Assembly (NCBI GenBank): GCA_028868455.1
Contig: JAGWUK010000164.1
Location: 1 to 6,664 of the forward strand
DNA length: 6,664 nucleotides
Source: Burkholderiales bacterium
GTDB lineage: Bacteria; Pseudomonadota; Gammaproteobacteria; Burkholderiales; Burkholderiaceae_D
Reading direction: 5' to 3'
Shown here: in pieces, positions 1 through 6,556 of the stretch
How the letters are laid out: each line of letters opens with the position of its first letter
Numbering within the stretch: position 1 is the stretch's first letter
Made by a program: the position numbers and the translations under genes
The notes under the pieces: generated by a model
What the model was told of the DNA's origin: nothing
The model's database searches: none
What the model saw: only the letters and a program-made list of their open reading frames with translations

Positions 1-75
1 CACACGCATGAATAAAAACGAAGCGCCCCAGATTGCCGCCAAAGAAAAAAGTCGAACCAAATCGCTGCTGCGCAT
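1..75 (-). CDS. EamA/DMT-family transporter, N-terminal fragment (runs off left edge)
   Basis: Only the first 25 codons are in the window; the gene continues beyond base 1. The peptide begins MRSSDLVRLF and continues SLAAIWGASFLFMRV. A short basic N-terminus followed by a hydrophobic helix with the W-G-(A/G)-S-F-L-F-M-R pattern is typical of the first transmembrane segment of EamA-domain drug/metabolite transporters. These are usually ten-helix inner-membrane proteins of about 300 residues. An in-frame ATG two codons upstream (81-79) would give MFMRSS. A weak GGGA lies about five bases before the ATG at 75, so I prefer that start, but the choice is not firm. The substrate cannot be inferred. 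The gene is co-directional with the rest of the window but about 460 bases from the receiver gene, so probably separately transcribed. The call rests on one helix; another multi-helix permease is possible. Confidence 0.68.
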   Translation of the reverse strand, partial: MRSSDLVRLFSLAAIWGASFLFMRV

Positions 76-81
76 GAACAT

Positions 82-544
82 CCCGTTGTGGTGAAAAGAA
101 GTGCGTCAGCTTAACAAATCCCACAGAAAGCCGCTGGCAGCTTTCGGACATGGAAAATGAGGAATCGAGGGAGAATTGCCCGGGATTAGCCTCGGCGTGT
201 TCATCAAGACATCACCCCAATCCAGATTGCACAGCAACGACAGGATGTTTAGCGCCACCCCGTTTTCGCTTGCCGCTTTTGCATAAAGTATAAAAACTGA
301 AAACGCGCCGAATTTTCGTTATAGATTGCGCACGCAGACTTATGCCGTAGCCAGTTTTTCGCTTTGAGCGACGCCGCGCTCATCAGGTCAGAATGCTGGC
401 CTTAGCCGGACAATGCGGCGCCGTGATCAGCGCCATCGACAAAGAAGGCAAATTCACACCGGTCAAAGCCGTCTCTCAACCGGATTGCAGCTGGCCAGCG
501 CGGGAGCGGAATTTCACGCCTTACTAAGTCGTCCTCAGGAGGAC
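82..544. other. Gene-poor stretch between transporter and receiver gene
   Basis: I find no complete convincing gene here on either strand. Reading frames are short and broken, apart from a 44-codon plus-strand frame listed separately. An AT-rich patch around 281-297 contains a -10-like hexamer on each strand (TATACT on minus at 292-287; TATAAA on plus at 289-294). Neither has a recognisable -35 box at normal spacing. A 5-bp inverted repeat (531-535 and 540-544, GTCCT/AGGAC) sits directly after the receiver stop codon, but it is short and lacks a T-tract, so I do not call it a terminator. The stretch could be a decayed gene region plus the transporter's promoter area. Confidence 0.5.
393..527 (+). 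pseudogene. Short coding-like remnant or small hypothetical protein
   Basis: This 44-codon plus-strand frame starts at an ATG preceded by a weak AGG about five bases upstream and ends in TAA. The peptide begins MLALAGQCGAVISAIDKEGK and ends with RNFTPY. I do not recognise a family. Roughly two thirds of its third codon positions are G or C, which resembles the real genes here and suggests it is, or was, coding. The frame is open upstream to a TAG at 348-350, with no clear promoter. It is the only plus-strand candidate in a minus-strand neighbourhood. It may be a fragment of a decayed gene, a genuine small protein, or a chance frame. Confidence 0.2.
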
Positions 545-958
545 TCAGGCTTGTTCGCCGCTGGCATCGGCGGCGCGGGCTTTTTGCTGTTGTGCAATGC
601 GAATGATGGTACTGCGTATGGAACTCAATACCGCAACGGAATTAAACGGTTTGACGATGAACCCGTGCACGCCACGCTGTTGCGCCGCTTGCAAAGTGGG
701 GGCATCGATCTTGGCCGACACCATGAAGATCAGCGCCTTGGGCAAATCGGAACGCAGATTGTCGATGATGGAAAGACCTTCATCATTCGGTTCACCGATA
801 TCAACGCAGATGACTTGTGGTTTGAGTTTGACGATGCGCGCCAGGCTGGCCGGACTCAGATTGGCATCGCCGACCACTTCATGCCCGCCGTTATTCAATA
901 CGGAAGTCAGTAAGTTGCGGGCAACGGCATTGGCATCAAGGATAACGGCTTTAAGCAT
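545..958 (-). CDS. Stand-alone response-regulator receiver protein (CheY-like), divergent acidic pocket
   Basis: This 137-residue protein is essentially one receiver domain with a short polar/alanine-rich tail (about residues 123-137) and no output domain. The first strand, AVILD, supplies Asp8. The phospho-acceptor is Asp53 in the VICVDIGEPNDEG segment. Ser81 (FMVSAK) replaces the usual switch Thr/Ser, and Lys103 lies in the conserved IVKPF motif. The normal acidic pair after strand 1 is reduced: the second position, Asp13 in CheY, is Ala9 here. Magnesium binding and phosphorylation chemistry may therefore be altered. I chose the ATG at 958 because it puts strand 1 right after the start, as in CheY. 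A TTG at 1000 would add 14 residues translated through a palindrome. No clear Shine-Dalgarno sequence precedes the ATG. No histidine kinase is adjacent, so the partner is unknown. It could act in signalling by protein-protein contact rather than by DNA binding. Confidence 0.87.
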   Translation of the reverse strand: MLKAVILDANAVARNLLTSVLNNGGHEVVGDANLSPASLARIVKLKPQVICVDIGEPNDEGLSIIDNLRSDLPKALIFMVSAKIDAPTLQAAQQRGVHGFIVKPFNSVAVLSSIRSTIIRIAQQQKARAADASGEQA

Positions 959-981
959 GGGGCTGGCGGTGACGAATAAAC

Positions 982-1003
982 AATTTGCATAGTAATGCAA
1001 ATT
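982..1003. promoter_or_regulatory. Perfect palindrome, 9-bp arms and 4-base centre, upstream of receiver gene
   Basis: On the plus strand the arms are AATTTGCAT (982-990) and ATGCAAATT (995-1003), separated by AGTA. The arms are exact reverse complements. The element lies 24-45 bases upstream of the receiver ATG, where an operator for a dimeric regulator would sit, and it overlaps a possible -10 box. As RNA it could also form an AT-rich hairpin. On the plus strand the right arm runs into a T-tract (1002-1006), so a weak terminator for plus-strand transcripts is another reading. The symmetry is seen directly; the function is inferred. Confidence 0.5.
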
Positions 1004-1019
1004 TTTCGACCCATGTAAG
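989..1019 (-). promoter_or_regulatory. Possible sigma-70 promoter for receiver gene
   Basis: On the minus strand CTTACA (1019-1014, four of six matches to TTGACA) is followed after 19 bases by TACTAT (994-989, four of six matches to TATAAT). The 19-base spacer is longer than ideal. If used, transcription would begin inside or at the edge of the palindrome at 982-1003, leaving a leader of roughly 25 bases. The gene needs a promoter here if the stem-loop at 1018-1055 ends the upstream transcript. The match is weak. Confidence 0.22.
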
Positions 1020-1055
1020 AAAGGAGCCGGAATCCGCCGATTCCCACCCCTTTCT
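1018..1055 (-). terminator. Long stem-loop in the peptidase-receiver intergenic region
   Basis: Read on the minus strand, AGAAAGG (1055-1049) pairs with CCTTTCT (1024-1018), and GGAATC (1044-1039) pairs with GATTCC (1034-1029) across the tetraloop GGCG. The four-base segments between the two stems (GGTG and GGCT) add one G-C and two G-U pairs, leaving one G-G mismatch. The RNA could form a nearly continuous 16-bp hairpin. On the plus strand the same middle segment allows only one pair, so the structure suits minus-strand RNA. It lies 125 bases after the S9 peptidase stop. No U-tract follows directly, so it is not a textbook intrinsic terminator. It may instead block 3' exonucleases or act in the receiver's leader. 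Confidence 0.4.
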
Positions 1056-1179
1056 GTATGGCAACGTCGTTTTTATGCAGGACAGACCGCCTTTGCGCCC
1101 AGCAGGCATAAAGACGACCGCACAATGCATGCCAAACCCTGTCGTCGCGCCGCTGTGGCAATGACTCGGCCTGCCAGTC

Positions 1180-3657
1180 TTACTCTTTCGTTGCAGCCTC
1201 GCCTTTGGCATTCTTGACATACATTTCCAGCCAGCGATCCTCCTCCCACAACATATGCATGATGGATTCGCGCGCGCGGTAACCGTGGCTTTCGTTTGGT
1301 AACAACACCAGTCGGGCAACGCCACCCAGTCCCTGAATGGCTTGATACATGCGCTCGCTTTGCATGGGAAATGTGCCCGGATTATTGTCTTGTTCCCCAT
1401 GCATCAACAGAAGCGGGTCCTTGATCTGATTGGCAAAATTAAAAGGCGACATGTCCAGATAGGTTTTCTTTGCCTGCCAAAAATTCCTGTCTTCCGACTG
1501 AAACCCAAACGGCGTCAAAGTGCGGTTGTACGCCCCGGAACGCGCGATGCCAGCGCGGAACAGGCGCGTATGCGCAAGCAGATTGGCCGTCATGAAAGCG
1601 CCGTAACTATGGCCGCCTATCGCAATACGGTGGCGGTCAGCAACACCCAGACGTACAACTTCATCGATGGCTGCTTCAGCATCCATTTTCAGTTGCTCGA
1701 TATAGGTGTCGTTGGGTTCTTTTTTGCCCTCGCCGATGATCGGCATGGATGGCCCGTCCAGCACTGTAAAACCGCGCGCCAGCATGATTTGCGGGCCGGT
1801 ATAGCTGATGCGGTTGAACTTGTACGGCGAACCTGACATTTGCCCCGCCGCGTCGCTGGTTTTGAATTCGCGCGGATACGCCCACATCAACATCGGGCGC
1901 GGGCCGTCGCGCTTGGGTTCATAGCCCGGCGGCAGATACAAGGTGGCGCTCAGGTCAACGCCGTCTTCGCGTTCATAACGCAATTGCATTTTCCGGATGC
2001 CCTTGAACTGCGGCATGGGATGCGGAAAATTGGTCAGCGCGCGCGGTGGTGTATTACTGGCCAGATCATGCACATAAAAATTCGGACGTTCATCGTTCGA
2101 CTCGCGGCTGGTCAGTATGCTGCTGCCTTTATCGTTGAGCAAACCCAGCACTTCTTCGTAATACGGCGCTTGTGAACGCCACATGCGTATCGCCTGCTTG
2201 CTGTAGAGGTCGAAACGATCCAGGAACGGCCGGTCGCCATCCGGACTCGCGCCGGCGCCTGCCATGAACAACGCACGGTGATCCGGCGACGTGCGCAGCA
2301 CCAGCCGACCGTACTGATTCATCATCATCACCGGTGAGCCGGGATGCGCATAGCGATCTTCGGATTTGCGGCTGAACAGCAAATCCGGTTTGCTGTCATT
2401 CGCACCGGGCTGGATGCGCCAGGTACGGGTATCGCGGGTTTTCCACCAGTTTTCCGTAATCAGCGCCAGACCGTCGTTACCCCACTGCACGCTGGAAAAA
2501 CGCCATGCCATTTCCATGACCTTATGTGGCGGCGTGTTAAATGGTGCAGCCTGCTGCATCATCACATCGTGTACGCGCGCATTGACATCCGGATCACCGC
2601 CTGCCTGCGCTTCAAGCCAGTACAACGTTTCTGGTTTATCGTTACGCCAGCCAAAATCACGCGGCCCGGTTGGTACTGCGTCATTGCCACTGGGCAGGCG
2701 CTCACGCATCGGCCTTTCGGCGATGGTTTTCAGTTTCTTGCCCTGATTGTCCCAGACTTCAATCACTTGTCCGAAACGCTCCCAGGGCAATAAATTGGAA
2801 TAAGGCCGCCGTAATTGCGTGGTCAGTATCAGCTTGCCATCCGGCGAACTCTGCGCCTTGGCCAGAGTCATCAGCGGGCCAATGCGTCGTACCTCGCCGC
2901 GGGTGCTGACCAGTGCCAGTTGCGTCTGCAAATGCCAGTCCAGCAAAGCAGCGTCATACGCTGTTTTCAACATATCGGGGTAGGTACGGTTCTGGCTCAC
3001 TTTCCCGCCGCGGCTTTCCATGCTGTTCGGTCCGGCCGGCACACTGGCTGCGGGCGGCAATGGACGCTGATGCGATGGCACCAGACTGACCAGCAATTTA
3101 TCGGAACCTTCGCTCCAGGCGAATCCGGCACCGGTCACGGCATTAAGCTTATCGGCGATCAGGCGATGCGCACTGCCCCTGCCAACATCCAGCAACCATA
3201 ACTCCACGCCATTATCAACCCAGCGACTGAATGCCAGCCAACGCTCATCCGGCGACCAGGCGGCATCGGCGATTTTGACCTTGGCTGGCAAGCCTGTGAC
3301 GGCGTGCATTTTGCCATTCGTCAAATCCAGCAGGCTGAGGCTATTGCCAAATTCAAACCGGCTGGCAGCGCGCGTGCGTGGATTGATGCGCAAACCGGCC
3401 AGCTTCAGCTCGGGCTGGGCGACTTCGGCAATGCCGGGCAAACCCGGCAAATTGATCAGCAGCGCATGCTTTCTTTGCGTCCCCAGTTTCAACAAAGGTC
3501 CGCGCGGTGCATCGACAATGGCCTGCAATTCCGGTGGCGGCAAATGGTAGTTGCCATCATTTAAATTGCCTGCGACAGCATTCAGGCTGACGCTCGCCAA
3601 AACGACGATTGCCTGCAAGGCAAGCCGTAGGCGAAAAGTTGAACAAGACGAAAACAT
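1180..3657 (-). CDS. Exported S9-family serine peptidase, glutamyl-endopeptidase-like (prolyl oligopeptidase fold)
   Basis: This 825-residue protein is the usual size for the glutamyl-endopeptidase-like branch of S9. Residues 1-29 form a Sec signal peptide with a basic start, a hydrophobic core and an AVA cleavage site before Gly30, so it probably acts in the periplasm. Residues about 40-550 look like the beta-propeller, with blade-like segments such as AWSPDERWLAF (133-143) and SSPDGKLIL (270-278). The alpha/beta-hydrolase domain covers about 560-815. Its nucleophile is Ser684 in GGHSYGAFM, followed by Asp757 in MHGEQDNN and His791 in PNESHGY, a complete triad. The segment TVLDGPSMPIIGEG (631-644) is also typical of this branch. 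I chose the ATG at 3657 because it gives a clean signal peptide; the TTG at 3687 lies within the upstream terminator's T-tracts. No Shine-Dalgarno sequence is visible. The gene follows the M16 operon but is separated from it by a terminator. Cleavage after Glu is inferred from family only. Confidence 0.93.
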   Translation of the reverse strand: MFSSCSTFRLRLALQAIVVLASVSLNAVAGNLNDGNYHLPPPELQAIVDAPRGPLLKLGTQRKHALLINLPGLPGIAEVAQPELKLAGLRINPRTRAASRFEFGNSLSLLDLTNGKMHAVTGLPAKVKIADAAWSPDERWLAFSRWVDNGVELWLLDVGRGSAHRLIADKLNAVTGAGFAWSEGSDKLLVSLVPSHQRPLPPAASVPAGPNSMESRGGKVSQNRTYPDMLKTAYDAALLDWHLQTQLALVSTRGEVRRIGPLMTLAKAQSSPDGKLILTTQLRRPYSNLLPWERFGQVIEVWDNQGKKLKTIAERPMRERLPSGNDAVPTGPRDFGWRNDKPETLYWLEAQAGGDPDVNARVHDVMMQQAAPFNTPPHKVMEMAWRFSSVQWGNDGLALITENWWKTRDTRTWRIQPGANDSKPDLLFSRKSEDRYAHPGSPVMMMNQYGRLVLRTSPDHRALFMAGAGASPDGDRPFLDRFDLYSKQAIRMWRSQAPYYEEVLGLLNDKGSSILTSRESNDERPNFYVHDLASNTPPRALTNFPHPMPQFKGIRKMQLRYEREDGVDLSATLYLPPGYEPKRDGPRPMLMWAYPREFKTSDAAGQMSGSPYKFNRISYTGPQIMLARGFTVLDGPSMPIIGEGKKEPNDTYIEQLKMDAEAAIDEVVRLGVADRHRIAIGGHSYGAFMTANLLAHTRLFRAGIARSGAYNRTLTPFGFQSEDRNFWQAKKTYLDMSPFNFANQIKDPLLLMHGEQDNNPGTFPMQSERMYQAIQGLGGVARLVLLPNESHGYRARESIMHMLWEEDRWLEMYVKNAKGEAATKE

Positions 3658-3685
3658 AGCGTCGCAATAAATTAAAAAAAACGGC

Positions 3686-3720
3686 AAAAAACCACAAACG
3701 CCCCGAAATACGGAGCGCTT
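3686..3720 (-). terminator. Rho-independent terminator of the M16 peptidase operon
   Basis: On the minus strand AAGCGCTCCG (3720-3711) pairs with CGGGGCGTTT (3705-3696) across the loop TATTT. This gives a 10-bp stem including two G-U pairs. GTGG and a run of six T (3691-3686) follow, then a second run of eight T (3681-3674). It begins 18 bases after the TAG of the second M16 gene. It leaves only about 30 bases before the S9 peptidase ATG, so the S9 promoter must overlap the T-tracts, or the S9 gene depends on read-through. Confidence 0.75.
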
Positions 3721-3738
3721 GCGAAGACAGATAAACGA

Positions 3739-5169
3739 CTATTTTTTGGTGGGAGCAAAACCATCGGCGGCAATCTCCAGTTCGGTCACTTCACCGTAAC
3801 GGGAGGCGATCGGACGTATGACTTCCGCTTTGCCAATCAAGAGCATCTGCAGTTTATCGCGTGGGAAATGTTTGTCCACCAGTTGCCGGGCTTTTTCTAC
3901 GGTCAGACTATCGACATCCTGCATGAAATGATCGATTTGCTCACGCCCGACTTTGGAAACAAACATGTCGCCGAGCAAACCCGCCAATTGCAGATTGGTT
4001 TCAAAGCGCGGCGGATATTGTCCCTTGATATAGGCTTTGGCCGATTCCAGCGTTGCCGCGTCGATACCCTTGTCCCATAAGCGGTGATAAGTCTTGTCGG
4101 CCAATGCCAGCGCTGCTTCAGTTTTAGCGGTTGCAGTAAAGCTGGAAACCGCAAACGTCCCGGCATCCGCCAAACTGGAAAATCCGCTGCGCGCACCATA
4201 AGTCAGACCGGAATTGACACGCAACTCATCATTGAGCCAGGACGTAAAGCGACCGCCAAGGATGGTGTTAATGACTTGCAGCGGGACATAATCAGGATCG
4301 TTACGCGCAATACCGGCACCACCGAACATGAAGGTGGTTTCTCCGGCATCCGGTTTATTGACTAACCAGACGCGTGCTTTATCAGCATGCACCACGCCTT
4401 TGTCGTGCATGACAGGCAGCGTCCCGGCAGCCTGCCAGCTACCGAACAATTGCTCAAGTTTCGCCCGCATCACCGTTGGCTTGAAATCCCCGACAACGAC
4501 CAATGCCGCATTGTCCGGACGGTAGTAGCGTTGATGGAAAGCCTGTGCATCGGTGCGCTCCAGCACGTTGACGCTGCTGACGGAACCGGCCACCGGAATG
4601 GCGTAGGCGCCTTTGCCGAACAACATGCTGCGGTAATAATCCTGCATGACATTGCGCGGACTTTCCTTGGCCTGTTTTAAACCGTCGACTGTCCGCCCCC
4701 GCAATTTGACGAATTCTCTGGCGTCAAAACCCGGATGCATCAACACATCCGCCATGATGGGCAACAAGGTGTTGGCATCGTCGCGGGCAAAATCGGCGAT
4801 CAGCGCGGTCGCGTCGGCATTTGTCTGGCTGGCTATCCGTGCGCCGCGAAAATCAAAGGTCTGGTCCAGCGTTTTTTTATTGTAGGTTGCGGTCCCCAGC
4901 AATAAGGCATCCCCGGTCAGATTGGACAGCCCGGCTTGCTCACCGTCCGCCACCGATCCTGCCTTGACGACGGCCTGTACGGAAATCAGCGGCACATCGT
5001 GCCGCTCCATCAGGTAGATGGTCAACCCATTCGCGAGCTTGCTGGTTTCGAATGCAGGTAAGCGGAATTCGCCCGCCCATGCCCCGGTGCTGAGCGTGGC
5101 AACGCAGGCAGCCAGCAAAACCTGTTTTTTAGCAATGCCGGCAACGGCTTGTTTTATCGTTAGTTTCAT
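3739..5169 (-). CDS. Exported M16 peptidase-like subunit without zinc site (Arg/Tyr, beta-type subunit)
   Basis: This 476-residue protein has a Sec signal peptide (residues 1-32, ending AWA before Gly33) and the two-domain M16B fold: an N-terminal M16 domain at about 45-190 and an M16 C-terminal domain at about 200-390. Where active members have HxxEH, it reads NLTGD (83-87, within GLSNLTGDALLLGT), so all zinc-site residues are replaced and it cannot be an active metallopeptidase alone. It keeps the substrate-binding Arg/Tyr pair, Arg317 and Tyr324 in ELRVNSGLTYGARSGF, with the seven-residue offset known from insulin-degrading enzyme. It should complete the active site of the zinc-bearing partner encoded just upstream, as in described M16B heterodimers. 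The ATG at 5169 has a strong GGAGG nine bases upstream and directly precedes the signal peptide. It lies four bases after the partner's stop codon, so translation is probably coupled. A longer frame starting at 5202 would lose the signal-peptide geometry. Confidence 0.95.
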   Translation of the reverse strand: MKLTIKQAVAGIAKKQVLLAACVATLSTGAWAGEFRLPAFETSKLANGLTIYLMERHDVPLISVQAVVKAGSVADGEQAGLSNLTGDALLLGTATYNKKTLDQTFDFRGARIASQTNADATALIADFARDDANTLLPIMADVLMHPGFDAREFVKLRGRTVDGLKQAKESPRNVMQDYYRSMLFGKGAYAIPVAGSVSSVNVLERTDAQAFHQRYYRPDNAALVVVGDFKPTVMRAKLEQLFGSWQAAGTLPVMHDKGVVHADKARVWLVNKPDAGETTFMFGGAGIARNDPDYVPLQVINTILGGRFTSWLNDELRVNSGLTYGARSGFSSLADAGTFAVSSFTATAKTEAALALADKTYHRLWDKGIDAATLESAKAYIKGQYPPRFETNLQLAGLLGDMFVSKVGREQIDHFMQDVDSLTVEKARQLVDKHFPRDKLQMLLIGKAEVIRPIASRYGEVTELEIAADGFAPTKK

Positions 5170-5173
5170 CGAC

Positions 5174-6493
5174 TTATTCCTCCGTTGCTGCGAGCACGCC
5201 AACGGTGCGCTGTGATTTTTTAAAATATTTGCCGGCCACTGCCTGAATATCTGCCGTCGTCAGTTTGCGATAGGCCTCTGGCGCATCGAAGAGTTTTTTA
5301 TAGTCACCGAAAAAGACTTCGTACTCGCCAAGCTGGGCAGCCTTGCCATTGATGGTTTCTTGTGTCCGGTAGAAGTTCAGCAATTTCTGGTTTTTGACTT
5401 TTTGCAGTTCTTCTTCGCTGACACCGTCTTTGATCAGGCGGTCGATTTCGTCCAGCAGCGCCAGTTCCAGTTTTTGTTCCGGCACTTTATGCGCTGCGAC
5501 CGCGACGATGTTGAACAGACCCGGGTCGAAGCTCCTGCCCAAGTCCGTATCGACCTGCGTTGCCAGACGTTTTTCAACCAGTGCCTGATACAGGCGCGAG
5601 GTTTTGCCATCCGCCAGAATGCTGGCCAGCACGCTTAATGCATAATAATCAGGACTGTTTGTGGCCGGGATTTTGTAAGAAATCATCAGGTTCGGACTGG
5701 TCGCTGATTCCTTGCGGACAAAAACGCGACGCTCACCTTTTTGCTCCGGTTCCACGGTGCGTACCTTGGGAGGCAGATTGCGCTTAGGGATGCTGCCGAA
5801 ATATTGCTCGGCCAGACGTTTGACCTGCTCTGCCTTGACATCGCCGACGATGACCGCCACGGCATTATTGGCCGAATAGTACACATTGAAATAACGTTGC
5901 AAGTCGTCCTGCGTCCAGGCCTTGATATCAGACTCAAAACCGATGGTCGGAATTGAATACGGATGCGCGCGAAAAGCCGCGGCATAGACTTCGCCCCACA
6001 GCGAGCGAAGATTGGAGTTTTCCAGACCAGTGCTACGCTCGGACAAGACCACGCCGCGTTCGCTTTCCACCATTTTCGGATCAATATTCAGATGCGCGAT
6101 ACGGTCGCTTTCCAGATCGAAAATCGTCGGCAGGGCCGATGCCGGAAACCAGTCCTGATAAGCAGTCACATCGTTGCTGGTGTAGGCATTGTTGGCACCA
6201 CCTTTTGCTTCCATGACGCGATCAAACTGTTTCGGCCCGAACTTTTTTGAACCGTTAAACATCATGTGTTCAAAAAAGTGGGACAAACCGGTAATGCCGG
6301 GCACTTCATTGCGCGACCCGACTTTCCAGTAGGTGTACATATTGGCGTTTGGAATGGTCGAATTTTCCAGCACCAGAAATTTCATCCCGTTGTTCAGCGT
6401 AAAGCTTTTGACCTGATCCGCTGTCACTGCCTGCGCCGTACCAGCGGCACCACAGAGCAAAGCGCCTGTGGTGATGAGGGTTTTCCACTGCAT
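5174..6493 (-). CDS. Exported zinc-binding M16 peptidase, catalytic (alpha-type) subunit
   Basis: This 439-residue protein has a Sec signal peptide (residues 1-22, ending AQA before Val23) followed by an M16 domain at about 30-180 and an M16 C-terminal domain at about 190-370. The inverted zinc motif HFFEH is at 72-76 (zinc ligands His72 and His76, catalytic base Glu75). The distal ligand fits Glu152 in ERGVVLSER, 76 residues after His76, with the accompanying Glu145; this spacing matches mitochondrial processing peptidase beta. The Arg/Tyr substrate pair is absent: by alignment with the downstream subunit the positions are about Val306 and Gln313. It therefore probably needs the downstream protein for full activity. 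Family members cleave peptides and small or unfolded proteins; the location here should be periplasmic. The ATG at 6493 has AAGGAG seven bases upstream. It is the first gene of the two-gene operon; its stop lies four bases before the next start. Confidence 0.96.
   Translation of the reverse strand: MQWKTLITTGALLCGAAGTAQAVTADQVKSFTLNNGMKFLVLENSTIPNANMYTYWKVGSRNEVPGITGLSHFFEHMMFNGSKKFGPKQFDRVMEAKGGANNAYTSNDVTAYQDWFPASALPTIFDLESDRIAHLNIDPKMVESERGVVLSERSTGLENSNLRSLWGEVYAAAFRAHPYSIPTIGFESDIKAWTQDDLQRYFNVYYSANNAVAVIVGDVKAEQVKRLAEQYFGSIPKRNLPPKVRTVEPEQKGERRVFVRKESATSPNLMISYKIPATNSPDYYALSVLASILADGKTSRLYQALVEKRLATQVDTDLGRSFDPGLFNIVAVAAHKVPEQKLELALLDEIDRLIKDGVSEEELQKVKNQKLLNFYRTQETINGKAAQLGEYEVFFGDYKKLFDAPEAYRKLTTADIQAVAGKYFKKSQRTVGVLAATEE
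5179..5183 (-). promoter_or_regulatory. Ribosome binding site of the second M16 gene, inside the end of the first
   Basis: GGAGG is read on the minus strand nine bases before the ATG at 5169. It lies within the last codons of the upstream M16 gene, so ribosomes finishing that gene pass over it. This fixes the start of the second gene and points to translational coupling and balanced subunit production. Confidence 0.8.
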
Positions 6494-6500
6494 TATTGGT

Positions 6501-6506
6501 CTCCTT
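6501..6506 (-). promoter_or_regulatory. Ribosome binding site of the first M16 gene
   Basis: AAGGAG is read on the minus strand seven bases before the ATG at 6493, a near-ideal Shine-Dalgarno sequence and spacing. It supports this start, which also gives a clean signal peptide. Confidence 0.8.
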
Positions 6507-6512
6507 TTTGGG

Positions 6513-6556
6513 AAAAATAGACTGAGCGACGTTCGCGCGCGACATCGCTGCTCAGT
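6513..6556 (-). terminator. Terminator-like stem-loop in the leader of the M16 operon
   Basis: On the minus strand ACTGAGC (6556-6550) pairs exactly with GCTCAGT (6527-6521). The 22 bases between can extend the stem: GATGT pairs with ACGTC with one G-U pair, after a three-base bulge, and a CG-rich tip closes the loop. CTA and five T (6517-6513) follow. The resemblance to an intrinsic terminator is fair. Only about 20 bases remain before the M16 start codon, so it could end an upstream gene outside the window, act as an attenuator, or be an operator-like inverted repeat. In 6557-6664 I see no convincing promoter or gene. Confidence 0.35.

Noticed and set aside
9..95. Plus-strand 28-codon frame beginning MNKNEAPQ
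   Set aside because: It is antisense to the transporter start, whose translation matches a known helix pattern; the upstream region needed to judge a binding site is outside the window.
413..913. Long plus-strand open frame (166 codons) covering the receiver gene
   Set aside because: It is largely antisense to the well-supported receiver gene and its translation is Arg/Gln/His-rich without any recognisable domain.
959..1000. TTG start adding 14 residues to the receiver protein
   Set aside because: The extension is translated through the palindrome at 982-1003 and has no receiver character; strand 1 of the domain starts right after the ATG at 958.
3658..3687. TTG start adding ten residues to the S9 peptidase
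   Set aside because: The codon and its upstream region lie in the terminator T-tracts, and the ATG at 3657 already gives a complete signal peptide.
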